The position numbers and the translations under genes were made by a program. The notes under the pieces are model-generated. The model worked only from the letters and a program-made list of their open reading frames with translations. It was not told the origin of the DNA and did not search any database. Source: Lichtheimia corymbifera B2541 (lineage: Eukaryota; Mucoromycota; Mucoromycetes; Mucorales; Lichtheimiaceae). Taken from it: a stretch of 64,000 bases of DNA. Where the stretch lies: the NCBI GenBank assembly GCA_000697475.1, contig JNEU01000877.1, positions 91,611-155,610 on the forward strand. Reading direction: 5' to 3'. Positions 25,723 to 36,818 of the stretch are shown here, piece after piece (positions within the stretch are counted from its first letter, which is position 1; each line of letters starts with the position of its first letter).

Positions 25723-27739
25723 TGTCGAGAACCGAGAAACGAAAAAGGGTGTGGGTGTGGGTGGGGGTGAAGAGAGAGAGAGGAAAAAAAGAGAGAAAGA
25801 GAAACGCACGTTTACTTGTTTCGAAGAAATCCATCCAATTATCCTCGATAAGAAACAAGAGAACACATCACTGAGATTCAATCATGCATGCACACAGAGC
25901 AACACATTTATAACCTCACTCTTCTTCTTACTGCTCCATGTAAACATTCCAACAACCTTCCTACCTACTATATTCCTCTTCCATAATCAGCCCAGCATGC
26001 ATTAGTGGCCCAAGTTGTGATGTTGACATATCACGTTGCTGTCTTTTTGTAATCCATTTGATGAGAAAAAGCCAAGCGGTGTTGTACCAGCCGCATGGTT
26101 CTTGCTCCACACAGACCATGCTCCTCCCCAAACTGGGATAATAAACTAGACACCATCCTCTCTTCTCGTTCTTTTTATAATGCACTGTGAGGAGAAAAAG
26201 TGCATATTCATTCTCTCGTGTACTAATTTGGAATACCACGCGATCGATTGATTGATGTCATTTTCCATGGCAAAACGTGACCTTGTATCGTTACACAGAT
26301 ATCGTTGAACAAACCCATCTGTCACACCCACATCCACTTGACATGCGTGTGTATACATGTGTGCGCATGTCAACGTACATGTCAGACCACTTGGATTAAG
26401 AAATATTGTGATAGCTCTGCAAATAAATGCTCGTTTATACAAGAATCGCCATCATCGTCTATTAAATCATTTGCATGAAACACTAGGGAAATAACATAGA
26501 AGCAGGCTGAAACAAATAACACCAAAGGCTGTTTATACTTGCCCATTTGGAGCATATACAACATACCTTTATGCTACAATGAACCTCGTATCGTTCATCT
26601 GATCCCAAGACTGGGTTTCGTTATTTCCTACAATGATTCGCTCGCATGTGCACGTCAACCATTCCAGTGACCTCCCCTCAAGTGGTCCATTGCCATTATC
26701 ATCACCAGATGTAAAGCTAGAGGGAAGGCCCTTTATTTATGCATCCATTATCTATCGTCAGCATACGTTAAAAGTCACAAGATCAGCTACACTCATACAA
26801 CCCCTGTGCATTCTTTTTACCAGTGCAGTGTCGTCAATAAGCACCCCACCAATGAGTAAAATGCCACATTGGAAGGCTGCCTTTATCATCGCGTTGACTT
26901 TTGAGAAGAAGGAAAACCAGCAGCATATCAAACTTAAAGTTGGATACATGTCCAAGGATGGTGTCATCACATTAAACGAGCCAGCATGCTAAAGCATCTA
27001 CTGAAAAAAGAAGCTTGATGCCAAACATACATGAGCCACCCTGTTGCCATCAAGGATGTCAGCTGGGATTTGGTTGCTACATAAAATATTAATGTGGTTG
27101 GCTGCTTGTATGCATTATTCGAATACACCAATATGGATACACACACAACACATACAGCATTGAAAGGATAAAACATCGCAAGAAGCCTCTTCTTTTGTGA
27201 TGGGAGGATACAGCAATGACTGCGAAGAGAAGATGCTATGATGGAGATGGATGCCGTTTGTTTGGTGATTGATATTAATCAGTTTCCTTAGTTTGGCTGT
27301 TTAGTACATGCATAGGTAATCAAACCAAGGCTCTTTGCTAAAGAACAAGGCATTGCTAATAAAGGCACCAACCAATATATCCAAATCATTCGCCATACGC
27401 GACAAGGCATTTTTCACTCTTCACTCTTTGCAAGTGGAGGAACTCACATGCCATGTTACACATTGACGTGGCATAAAATGTTATCCATTGCAAAACATGT
27501 AAACAAACATGCAGATCTGACGATCCTTCGGATTATGATGTCAAACTTCCTAGGTGAGAAAAAAAGCGACAGGGTGCCTGCCATTATAAGGTCCCCTAGC
27601 ATTATGATTAAAATAAGGATGGATGATAAACCCAATGCGCCATGTGTATGTGTCCATGTCTTTAATCCGTTGAATCAAATTCCTAACTCCTTCCCCAAGA
27701 TTTAAGTCCTCGTAAGGTAAAAGCGGATGTTTATTACTG
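25723..27739. other. Two-kilobase intergenic region, no confident gene
   Basis: Holds the VTC4 promoter on the left. A 119-codon plus-strand frame at 26633-26992 has no recognisable domain and no clear promoter; I do not call it a gene. From about 27470 rightwards the sequence resembles the region at about 36525-36780, upstream of the second repeat-protein gene (shared CAGATCTGA-GATCC and GACAGGGTG blocks). The promoter duplication described at 27740 therefore begins inside this interval. Confidence 0.45.
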
Positions 27740-28065
27740 TAAACTTTGGGGTTTTATCAGATTCCATGAGCAGATACCATCACACACTAAACCCAATGCA
27801 CGGTGAATATCTTCCTCATGTCAATGTTGTAATATTTCAATTATCGCGAGCAAGAAAATTCCAGAACCCCTTCTAAAAAGTTTTTATCCCTGCTGAGAGG
27901 AAGTCTACTACAAACAACTTGGGGTTTTATTCAGTCTCTATCATAACGATAGTAACTACAATACACCGCAGATGCCTGTCTCATAGCAATGTTGGTAACA
28001 TTTCTGTCATCATGATGATAATTTGTGTGTTATTCCTGAACCCCTTGCTAATTTTACTTTCGAAA
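27740..28065 (+). repeat. Two imperfect ~160-bp promoter modules upstream of HPPY gene 1
   Basis: Two consecutive copies (about 27740-27900 and 27905-28065) share the block order TTGGGGTTTTAT, then CAATGTTG, then an A(T/C)ATTTC block, then ATTCC-GAACCCCTT. The flanking TTGGGGTT and AACCCCTT are inverted, so each module has inverted edges. The same pair occurs at about 36819-37140 before the second HPPY gene. A regulatory role is inferred from position and conservation. Confidence 0.6.
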
Positions 28066-28114
28066 TGTATAAATGGATGGTTGTTGAAAGCATCAACATC
28101 GTTAATCAACAACA

Positions 28115-28539
28115 ATGAAAATCATTTCGGTAGCTCTCCTCTCTTTGGGTTTGACGGCAGCCTCTGCCATGGCAGCAGCAATTAAGCCGGAAGAAACAAG
28201 GTAAGTCTATTTACTTTTCTTTGATCGTAAACCCAACCTAATAAGTTTTGCAGCGTTGATGCCAAAGTCAATGCTGTTGAAGACAATGCTCAATCTCCAT
28301 CAGTTGCCCAGGATGATGCCAAGGATGATGCCAACGGTGATGCTGAACCTGACCAGTACCATCCACCTTATCCACCTTATTATCCACCTTACTATCCACC
28401 TTATCATCCTCCCTACCATCCACCTTATCATCCACCTTATCATCCTCCCTACCACCCACCTTACCATCCTCCTTATCATCCACCTTATCACCCACCTTAC
28501 CATCACCCACCACAGGATGGCGATGACAACGACCAATGA
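28115..28539 (+). CDS. Secreted His-Pro-Pro-Tyr repeat protein 1
   Basis: I do not recognise a named family. Exons 28115-28200 and 28254-28539 give 123 residues. The N-terminus MKIISVALLSLGLTAASAMA is a clear signal peptide. A short acidic segment (DDAKDDANGDAEPDQ) follows, then about twelve four-residue units, mostly (Y/H)HPPY or YPPY, and the end DGDDNDQ. The His/Tyr-Pro array should form an extended polyproline-II rod; histidines could bind metal ions and tyrosines could be oxidatively cross-linked in a wall. Both roles are inference. The gene lies tail-to-tail with CUS1, 99 bp away. A second family member at 37192 shares signal peptide, intron position and promoter. Confidence 0.8.
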
Positions 28540-28638
28540 TTTCTTTAATGAAACTGCCATTCGTTGGTCAATAGCTAGCTACTCGTTGTGCAAAGCTAGA
28601 AGTAATTACAAATAGTGTGTTACTACATAAATGTCTGT

Positions 28639-30564
28639 CTAAAATCTAAACTCTTTTTTCCGTGATTCTTTGCGCTTTTCAAGTTGCTTCATCTTTTTTG
28701 CTTGTCGATTGACATGTTCCATGTACATATCAGAAAGATCTTCGTGTTGTGGATAATGCCTCTTTTCCTCTTCTTCTTCCAGTTGCCCTTGCTCATATTT
28801 GGATTTCAGCGACGAGAGGTTTTCCAATTCGCTAGGATCCTCTATAGATACATCCACATCATGCTCATGCCGTCCTTTCTTTGGCGCCAAGTTGTAAGTG
28901 TATTGTGATCCCATGAATCCTTGCATTGTGCCACGCGAACTCTGTGACAGGACATGGTATAGATGCTTGCTCTCGTTGGGCTCCTCTTTTTCTTCAATCG
29001 GTGGTCTTTTGCGTAGCTCGATGTCACCTGACATATCCATTTCAGTGATGGGGATATCCTCCTCGTTGATCGTTTCTTCATGCTCTTCCTCAGAAACCGC
29101 TTCTATGTGCAATCATTAATAAAGGGAACCATTTTACCTCGTAACAAGTTCTTACTTTCTTCACTCATATCCTTGTATTCCAACTCTGGTTCAAGTTCAC
29201 CCCAAAGCGACTTATCCACGTCGTTTAGTTTGTCGTCGTCCTACCACATGAGATGTCAATACAGTGATCTTTTGCCATCATCATTCTCCATTTTTACCTT
29301 GTCCATATCCTTTTCTCCAACTGGAGGCGGTGCACCCCAACCACCACGCTGATATCCCAGCTCACAACCATGGGGGATGGGAGCATTCACTCCTGGAAGC
29401 TTTAATCCTGCATAGCTTGGTGGTGGACCAATATGTTGCATTGCAAAGAGCCATGGTGGTGGATCATTCGGTTGCATACGAAGAGCATCACGCAGTGTAT
29501 CAGATAATACTCCAGGTTTGAACGCTTTGCTCCACTCCTTTCCTTCATAGTACCTAGATCCATCATATTAAGATCCAACAACATCTATGTGGGAGACACC
29601 TATATACACTTACAATTCACCATGCCTTGTCAGCTCCACACGGACGGGAAATCGGAAGAAAGCATCATGTAACTTTTGGTAGTCAACATCCATCTTGCCC
29701 AATTTGGGATTGAGTCTTGCACGTCGCTTAGCACTTGCTCTTGCTTGGGCTTCCTTTTCACGCATGGCATCTCGTTTGTCTGCTATTCCTGTTTGTGCAA
29801 TGTAATCTACATAAACATCATTGTTAGATCATGATACGAGTGTGCAATCGAAAGGGAACTTACCTGGAAGCTGCCATGGAAGACGCTCTTTGCGTTGTAG
29901 ATAGCCACGTCTCTTCCACCACCAATGGCGTGGGACAGGTACGGTATTGCGGTATGATTTCAGAGTCACCAAAAGATCAGGATCGGATGCTGTTGTATCC
30001 CATGGCTATCCAAAGGCGTATAAGCACCATTTATGCAGTATACAAACATGTAATCCATCCATTTTTACCTCGACCACTTCAGGGGCATCCGTCAATTGCT
30101 TCAACTCGCTTACAGTCAATTGAGCAAGTCGCTTTAGCTTCTTTTTGGATATGGTGTTGGTGGATTCATTCTTGTCCTTGTCCAGACTTTGCGAAGGTGC
30201 TTGATGGGTGTTGGTATCAACTTTTGTCGCTGCTGCTGTTGCTACTGTCAAGGTGGGTATAGTAAAATGCTCAATAACAGGTCCAAGCGCTTGCCACTCG
30301 CTTTCTGATGGTAATTGAATAGGCTGATCAAGAACAAGCGATACATTGTCAGCTGCGACTGCATCGGGCGTTGTTATTGTTGTAATGGTAGTGGTGGTGG
30401 TGGTAGCAGCCTAACATGAGGAAGAGTCAACGACTAAACTGCAATTGCCTTTGATCGACAGCTACCTCGGCATTCTTTCGTTGCTTTCTTGCCTTCTTTT
30501 TGGCACGTCGCTTCTGTTTCAAGAGGAATATTCGATCGGGGGATAGTTCATGTCGCGTGGTCAT
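28639..30564 (-). CDS. CUS1: Splicing factor SF3b subunit 2 (U2 snRNP), intact copy
   Basis: A component of U2 snRNP that binds near the intron branch site with SF3b4. The gene starts at ATG 30564 (MTTRHELSPDRIFLLKQKRR) and ends FRF at 28639, with about eight exons. The core before the PSP domain is clear: SDPDLLVTLKSYRNTVPVPRHWWWKRRGYLQ, here read from 30005 to about 29864, is the classic SF3B2 region. The PSP domain follows (PPPWLFAMQHIGPPPSYAG, then GGWGAPPPVGE). The C-terminal part is acidic, then a Lys/Arg-rich coiled coil (RQAKKMKQLEKRKESRKK). All exons I traced keep the frame. A broken copy lies at 32.7-34.5 kb. Confidence 0.92.
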
Positions 30565-30725
30565 TCAAGCAAAGCAGGTGAGAGAGGGAGCGAGGGAGGG
30601 AGGGAGGGAAAGAGAGTATGCATTAGTCTAACAAAGGAAAACGAATATGAATCCCCGCAGCATTGTTGTGTCCCATTGTACTGGTTTCGTTCAGGTGATG
30701 AGAGCTCTTCAATCATGCATACAAG
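28639..30725. repeat. Segmental duplication, copy 1
   Basis: This segment, holding all of CUS1 and the shared CUS1/F-box promoter, recurs at 32676-34677. Over the right 1 kb (about 29660-30725 versus 33612-34677) the offset is a constant 3952 bp and I saw no difference in the stretches compared. The left kilobase differs by point changes and deletions in copy 2. Similarity stops sharply after the ACAAG at 30725. Confidence 0.85.
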
Positions 30726-30748
30726 CCTCTTTCTTTCACTCTTCCAAT

Positions 30749-30811
30749 ATGGTCATGGTCGACACAATGGCATCACAAAGCGATCGATGTGATACAACAC
30801 AGTCTGGATGA
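30749..30811 (+). pseudogene. Relic of the F-box gene 5' end
   Basis: Twenty codons starting MVMVDTMASQ, then stop. The start aligns with MGMVNTKTS of the F-box gene at 34716, at the same position relative to the duplicated CUS1 promoter. The rest of the F-box gene is missing after this point, so only its first codons survive in copy 1 of the duplication. Confidence 0.55.
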
Positions 30812-31021
30812 TGGATACACATGCTTAATCATGAATACGAGATGGTCAGCGACGACTTCCAAAAGATTTAGGACCTGTAGAGAGAACATTTTCGATCTCG
30901 TATTGATAAAAGGGAATAAAATAAATAAGAAAAGAATAGTGTCTATTTGTGTGTGCGAAGGAACGGGAGTGAGAATGTTCCTCGATACTTTTTTTTATTC
31001 AATAAAAATGAATTGGCACTT

Positions 31022-31435
31022 TTATCCATTAAATGTCTGAAAAGGCTGCAAGGAAACAACCTTGTCATTATCTTCCGGGTACAAGTTATAACAACCGCCA
31101 AATTCGTTGACGTGAACAGTATTTGAAAGCTTGTTTGTGCAATCATGCCCTCCAAAGATCCAATAATCTTCGAATTTATGCTGCACTTCAAATGATGATA
31201 CCTTGTCGTTGAAATTTCCAGGAACATTCATGCAGCAGCCTTCAGCACCACCTTTGCGTTTATAGTGGTAAGTCCAGCTTTGCCCTTTACAGCCATAATC
31301 TGACCACAGTCTAACCCAATGAGAAGTTGTGATACCAGGTCCAATGGTACAGTCGCTCCATGTTTCACCAGCAACAGCTGAGAACCACACGCTGACAGCT
31401 AAGCTTATCAATACGAGTTTTAACAAAGATTGCAT
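31022..31435 (-). CDS. Secreted beta/gamma-crystallin-like protein
   Basis: A single exon gives 137 residues. MQSLLKLVLISLAVSVWFSA is a signal peptide, cleaved about at AVAG|ETWSDC. The mature part is Cys-rich, with a CC pair (GAEGCCMNVPGNFNDKVSSF). It has two copies of the beta/gamma-crystallin calcium-site signature (N/D)(N/D)xx(S/T)S: NDKVSS after FGNF-like GNF, and NDKVVS near the C-terminus after GCYNLYPED. The spacing, with each signature closing one half of the chain and preceded by a G-C-x-N-(V/L) strand, fits one crystallin domain of two Greek-key motifs. In fungi and other microbes such secreted domains are structural or antimicrobial; no function is claimed here. A longer frame upstream starts with a non-ATG codon and was rejected. 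Confidence 0.7.
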   Translation of the reverse strand: MQSLLKLVLISLAVSVWFSAVAGETWSDCTIGPGITTSHWVRLWSDYGCKGQSWTYHYKRKGGAEGCCMNVPGNFNDKVSSFEVQHKFEDYWIFGGHDCTNKLSNTVHVNEFGGCYNLYPEDNDKVVSLQPFQTFNG

Positions 31436-32675
31436 CCTCCTGTGGTGAGCCTCAATTGATACGAATGGCACAGCTCTGGTTCTTGGTAATCCGGTCTTCG
31501 GTTTCTTGAAGGAAATGAAAGATTATGCGAATCCTGATCCAAACAGCAACGCACAACTAATGATATTCGAAAATGTATACGCGAACGTTCTTCAATCTAG
31601 ATATATGCTTTCAACACAAAGGTAATCACAACCAATATGTTTGCTCGCTAATCTCGATCGTGATCAAAAGAACATGAAAGTCAATCGATGGTCAGGTCTT
31701 TTATACCTTTACATGAGGAGATTTACTAGGCGTGCGACATTTTTCAACGTCGGATGTACGACATACTGTAAATGGTACCCAGGTTTTCTACATGGTATGT
31801 GCGAATCTGCGATTCTTGGATATAATGTTCTTAGTAGTATAATAAATGTAATTGGTTGTCGGGTGAACATAATGCGATATCGGTAGTACTAAACTGCGAT
31901 TGGGATGTCGTACCTCCGGGATCGAAAAATGTCGTTCACGTAGTAAATCCATGAGGAGGTTATGATCAATCTAAGCTTTCATGGGCACATGACAGATTTT
32001 GTGGGACATTCTGGTAAAAGAAATGGAAAATGTGATAAGACGTATGAGTTATCAAGAACATAGAATTCCAAAATGAAGGTTCCTCCCCTCTACTTTACTA
32101 GAGCTTAAAATATCCACGGTGTATATGGTTATGCGTGTAGTGATAGAGCAGATATGAGTAAGTGAACCTCGAGGTAGGCCATTTTATTCTAGAGAAGGAC
32201 CAGGTGATCTATAACTAGGTATACATATGGCGTGCCAAAAAGTATGAAGTTCGATGATGATGGTTGTGGATGGTTGAAGCGTTGCACTCAATGCTGATTG
32301 TCAAACCGAATTAACTTTTGTCTGTCCCACATTTGCACGGTACTCCAAATAAAGCCAGCAACCTTACATATAACCTTGCACGAGCTGAGTATGGATGACG
32401 AGCGTACGTGATTATGCCAGAATAGACACCGTTGGTCATAGACACAACTCAGTCAACTTGAATTGTTTTCCACAGCCGTCATTTGATTCTCCTGTCATCG
32501 CATGTCTTTGTCACACTACATTCTTCCACTCAGAAACCTCATCCTGTATGATTTTAAAGTGGTACATTAACACTGAGGTGCATTTACGGTTATAGGCAAA
32601 TCGAGATTACTATCATCATTTTGTGTTCACAGTGCTGGAAATTGCTGAGAATAAGGCTTTATTATTATCTTCCTA
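31436..32675. other. Intergenic region between the two duplication copies
   Basis: No coding frame of any quality and no similarity to either duplication copy beyond its edges. It includes the promoter of the crystallin-like gene on the left. This is the spacer separating the tandem copies. Confidence 0.45.
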
Positions 32676-34516
32676 AAATCTAAACTCTTTTCCAAGAAAT
32701 CTGCTTCATCTTTTCCGCTTGTCGATGTTCCATGTACATATCAGAAAGATCTTCGTGTTGTGGATAATGCCTCTTTTCCTCTTCTTCTTCCATTTGTCCT
32801 TGCTCATATCTGGATCGCAATGATCGGCCATCTACATCATGCTCATGCCGTCCTCAGGCTGTTGAGTATATTGTGATCCCATGAATCCTTGTATTGTGCC
32901 ACGTGAACTTTGTGACAGGACATGGTATAGATACTTGGTCTCGTTGGGCTCCTCTTTTTCTTCAATTGGTGGTCATTTGCGTAGCTCGATGTAACCTGAC
33001 ATATCCATTTGAATGATAAGGATTGATTGTTTCTCCATGCTCTTCCTCAAAACCGCTTCTATGTGCAATCATTAATAAAGAGAACCATTTTACCTCGTAA
33101 CAAGTCCTTACCTTCTTGACTCATATCCTTGTATTCCAACTCTGGTTCAAGTTCACCCCAAAGTGATTTATCCACGTCGTTTTGTTTGTCGTCCTACCCC
33201 ATGAGATGTCAATACAACGATCTTCTGCCATCATCGTTCTTCATTTTTACCTTTCAATATCCTTTTCTCCAACTTGAAGTGGCGCACCCCAACCACCACG
33301 CTGATATCCCGACTCACAACCATGGGGAATGGGAGCATTCACCACTGGAAGCTTTAATCCTGCATAGCTTGGTGGTGGACCAATACGTTGCTTTGCAAAG
33401 AGCCATGGCGGTGGATCATTCGGTTGCATACGAAGAGCATCACATAGTGTATCAGATAATTCTCCAGGTTTGAACGCTTTGCTCCACTCCTTTCCTTCAT
33501 AGTACCTAGATCCATCATATTAAGATCCAACAACATCTATGTGGGAGACACCTATATACACTTACAATTCACCATGCCTTGTCAGCTCCACACAGATGGG
33601 AAATCGGACGAAAGCAGCATGTAACTTTTGGTAGTCAACATCCATCTTGCCCAATTTGGGATTGAGTCTTGCACGTCGCTTAGCACTTGCTCTTGCTTGG
33701 GCTTCCTTTTCACGCATGGCATCTCGTTTGTCTGCTATTCCTGTTTGTGCAATGTAATCTACATAAACATCATTGTTAGATCATGATACGAGTGTGCAAT
33801 CGAAAGGGAACTTACCTGGAAGCTGCCATGGAAGACGCTCTTTGCGTTGTAGATAGCCACGTCTCTTCCACCACCAATGGCGTGGGACAGGTACGGTATT
33901 GCGGTATGATTTCAGAGTCACCAAAAGATCAGGATCGGATGCTGTTGTATCCCATGGCTATCCAAAGGCGTATAAGCACCATTTATGCAGTATACAAACA
34001 TGTAATCCATCCATTTTTACCTCGACCACTTCAGGGGCATCCGTCAATTGCTTCAACTCGCTTACAGTCAATTGAGCAAGTCGCTTTAGCTTCTTTTTGG
34101 ATATGGTGTTGGTGGATTCATTCTTGTCCTTGTCCAGACTTTGCGAAGGTGCTTGATGGGTGTTGGTATCAACTTTTGTCGCTGCTGCTGTTGCTACTGT
34201 CAAGGTGGGTATAGTAAAATGCTCAATAACAGGTCCAAGCGCTTGCCACTCGCTTTCTGATGGTAATTGAATAGGCTGATCAAGAACAAGCGATACATTG
34301 TCAGCTGCGACTGCATCGGGCGTTGTTATTGTTGTAATGGTAGTGGTGGTGGTGGTAGCAGCCTAACATGAGGAAGAGTCAACGACTAAACTGCAATTGC
34401 CTTTGATCGACAGCTACCTCGGCATTCTTTCGTTGCTTTCTTGCCTTCTTTTTGGCACGTCGCTTCTGTTTCAAGAGGAATATTCGATCGGGGGATAGTT
34501 CATGTCGCGTGGTCAT
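32676..34516 (-). pseudogene. Broken second copy of CUS1 (SF3b subunit 2)
   Basis: The same gene as at 28639-30564, in the same orientation. The first exons are intact and near-identical. Decay is concentrated towards the 3' end. A one-base deletion near 33050 turns the GTTTCTGAGG of copy 1 into GTTTTGAGG and shifts the frame. A CGCAAATGA at 32973-32975 replaces the Arg codon of LRKRPP with a stop in the original frame. Several codons are missing around 32830-32860, and the last exon is shortened. The PSP core (PPPWLFAKQRIGPPPSYAG) is still readable. A truncated protein could be made, but the C-terminal half is lost. Confidence 0.85.
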
Positions 34517-34677
34517 TCAAGCAAAGCAGGTGAGAGAGGGAGCGAGGGAGGGAGGGAGGGAAAGAGAGTATGCATTAGTCTAACAAAGGAAAACGAATAT
34601 GAATCCCCGCAGCATTGTTGTGTCCCATTGTACTGGTTTCGTTCAGGTGATGAGAGCTCTTCAATCATGCATACAAG
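32676..34677. repeat. Segmental duplication, copy 2
   Basis: Counterpart of 28639-30725. It contains the broken CUS1 and the bidirectional promoter, and continues into the F-box gene, whose 5' codons also remain next to copy 1. It is a same-orientation (tandem) duplication with about 2 kb between copies. Confidence 0.85.
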
Positions 34678-34715
34678 TTCTCTTTCTTTCACCTTCTCTT
34701 TCTTTCATTTCCATC

Positions 34716-36424
34716 ATGGGCATGGTCAACACAAAGACATCACCACCACACCACCATATGCCTTCTTCTCACAAAGATATCGATCCGATACAACTATCCA
34801 ACAATTCATCATGGGACCACGTGATTGAGCAACTGGAATCCTCCTCAAACAATGACATCGATCATACATTGAACGTGTCGTCAGACTTATATGAACAACT
34901 TGGAAAGACTCTCATACGCCTGCTCCAGATTCGCATTGAAAATCTTATCGCTGTTGGCCGTTTATCTGAAGCTCTTGACGAGACCTTCCTCACCCTTGGG
35001 CTATCTTTTCGAGGCTGAAATTCTATCCAGCATGCAAGGACGGCAGGCAGCAGCTCTGAGCATCATCGATCATGGAATTCACACAGCATCGAAAGCGCAC
35101 TCCAACTATCCTAAGCTACTTGAAAGCAAGAACCGGATACGTGAAAAGCAGCAGCTTCGTATTGATTTCATCAAAAAGTTGCCAATCGATATCGTGAGGA
35201 AACGGATCGCTCCACTGTTATTGACATCAAGTATGAGCCATCAAATGCTCAACGTATCATCCATTTGGCAACAACGATTCGCCCCAGTCTTTGGAATGCA
35301 TGTTGAAATACGCGATGCACAAGATTGGACGACAGGACATCGCCGTATCATTGATGGTGCGCCATGGATCAAGTCTCTAAGCCTGAAGCATTGCCAGCAA
35401 TCACCCTACACACTATTACGACGCAGAGAATTCCGATCCCTCGAGAGATTACGTCTTGAAGGTAAAGCTGCAATCATGAGAATACTACTATTGATTTATT
35501 TACATGCTTTAATACATAGCTTGTCCCATGCACAAGTTGTTGAATATTTCAAATGTCGGCAGACGCTTGACACACTTGCATATTACCGATGGATATGGAA
35601 CCAAATTTATTCGATTGCAAAGTTTGCTCTTCACTTTCCCCAACTTGGAGACTATACAATGCTATGGCCTATGCGACATGGACACATCAACACTTGATAC
35701 TGGACAGCACTATTCTAAAGTACGCACGCTTCAATTTTGGACAAGCAGCATGAGCAAACGAGGTGTCAAGTCGATCGTATCTTCTTTCCAATCTCTCCAA
35801 CGCTTTGCGATCTTCCATCGGCAAAATCCTGTGCAGTGTTTGGTTGAGATGGCACCTATGGATAATGACGGGAAGCTCATTTATTTCGGATCAAGCTTTG
35901 ATACCTGCCACATGATCAGGGGCGAACAACCTGCACTAGAACACACGCTATATCTGCATGGAGAAGGAGTGGATGTGGACATGGCTGCTGAAACCTTGCT
36001 TCAAGCAAACGATCCTCCCATTGCAAGCGTTATTTTCAACAGCTGCGCAAGAGCAGGAATGAGAAACAGCGATACCGAAGACATGGCACGTTATTTGACG
36101 ATGGCTACTAGTTATGCCCCAAGGCTCAACTCCTTTCTGTTATGCGATCTCAACCTGCATGAAGGGCAATGGATGCAATTTCTGCAAAGCTTCAAAGCAA
36201 AGGGTATGTTCCCGTTCTATCTAGAAGTGATTGAGTGCCCAGGCGTTAGCGATCGTGTACTGGAAAATATCACCCCACGCAAAAGCATTCGATATCTACG
36301 ATTGGATGGCCTCACCAACATTACCCGAAAAGGGGTCTCACGTTTACTTCGTTCCAGATCCTTCGATGATATTACCATAGTCAATTGCCCCAATGCCGTT
36401 GTACCCGGATCTTATTATCACTAG
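34716..36424 (+). CDS. F-box / leucine-rich repeat protein with internal frameshift
   Basis: Likely a substrate receptor of an SCF ubiquitin ligase. From ATG 34716 the frame reads a TPR-like N-terminal helix region (SSDLYEQLGKTLIRLLQIRI, then AVGRLSEALDE). Homologous text continues in another frame from about 34985 (SSPLGYLFEAEILSSMQGRQ), so about 20-25 bases appear to be missing and the frame is shifted. Downstream are an F-box-like helix (FIKKLPIDIVRKRIAPLLL) and LRR-type repeats (LRRREFRSLERLRLE, and RYLRLDGLTNITRKGVSRLL). An intron at 35462-35519 splices in frame, and the stop is at 36424. TPR-F-box-LRR proteins form large, fast-changing families in Mucorales. The shift means a pseudogene, an unrecognised splice, or a sequence error. 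Confidence 0.65.
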
Positions 36425-36818
36425 TAGTATTATTAGCGATTTTCTTTTATCAGCATGCATCTTGTAAATTCCTCTCAATCATTAACTCTCTACGCACATG
36501 CACTCTATCAGTGTGGTACAATGTCATGATAAAATACGTTATCAAACAAACATACAGATCTGATGATCCATATTGGCGTAACACCGACATAGATGATGCA
36601 AATTTCCTACGTGAGATAAGATTGACAGGGTGTCGCCGCACATAAGATCCGCTCGCCTCATGATCAATAGTGATGAATGGTTGACCTTATACACGTCGTG
36701 GGTTATGTGCTCATGTATTTAATGCCGATGATGTTTCTTCACGATAAAAGAGTACCAGTACCCCTTCCTAAGCTTTTAGCCCGGTAAGATAAGGTGCAAG
36801 CGGGTGTTTATTATTATA
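36425..36818. other. Intergenic region upstream of HPPY gene 2
   Basis: No gene. From about 36525 it resembles the sequence before the first HPPY gene, so it forms the distal part of the duplicated promoter. Confidence 0.4.

Noticed and set aside
26633..26992. 119-codon plus-strand frame
   Set aside because: No domain, no signal peptide, no supporting splice sites; length is possible by chance in this base composition.
30590..30616. GAGG-rich microsatellite near the CUS1 promoter
   Set aside because: A short purine tract present in both duplication copies; it needs no special explanation in a fungal promoter.
29831..34214. Identical 143-codon plus-strand frames at 29831 and 33783
   Set aside because: They are antisense to CUS1 exons and identical only because the DNA is duplicated; they cross CUS1 splice sites and show no protein features.
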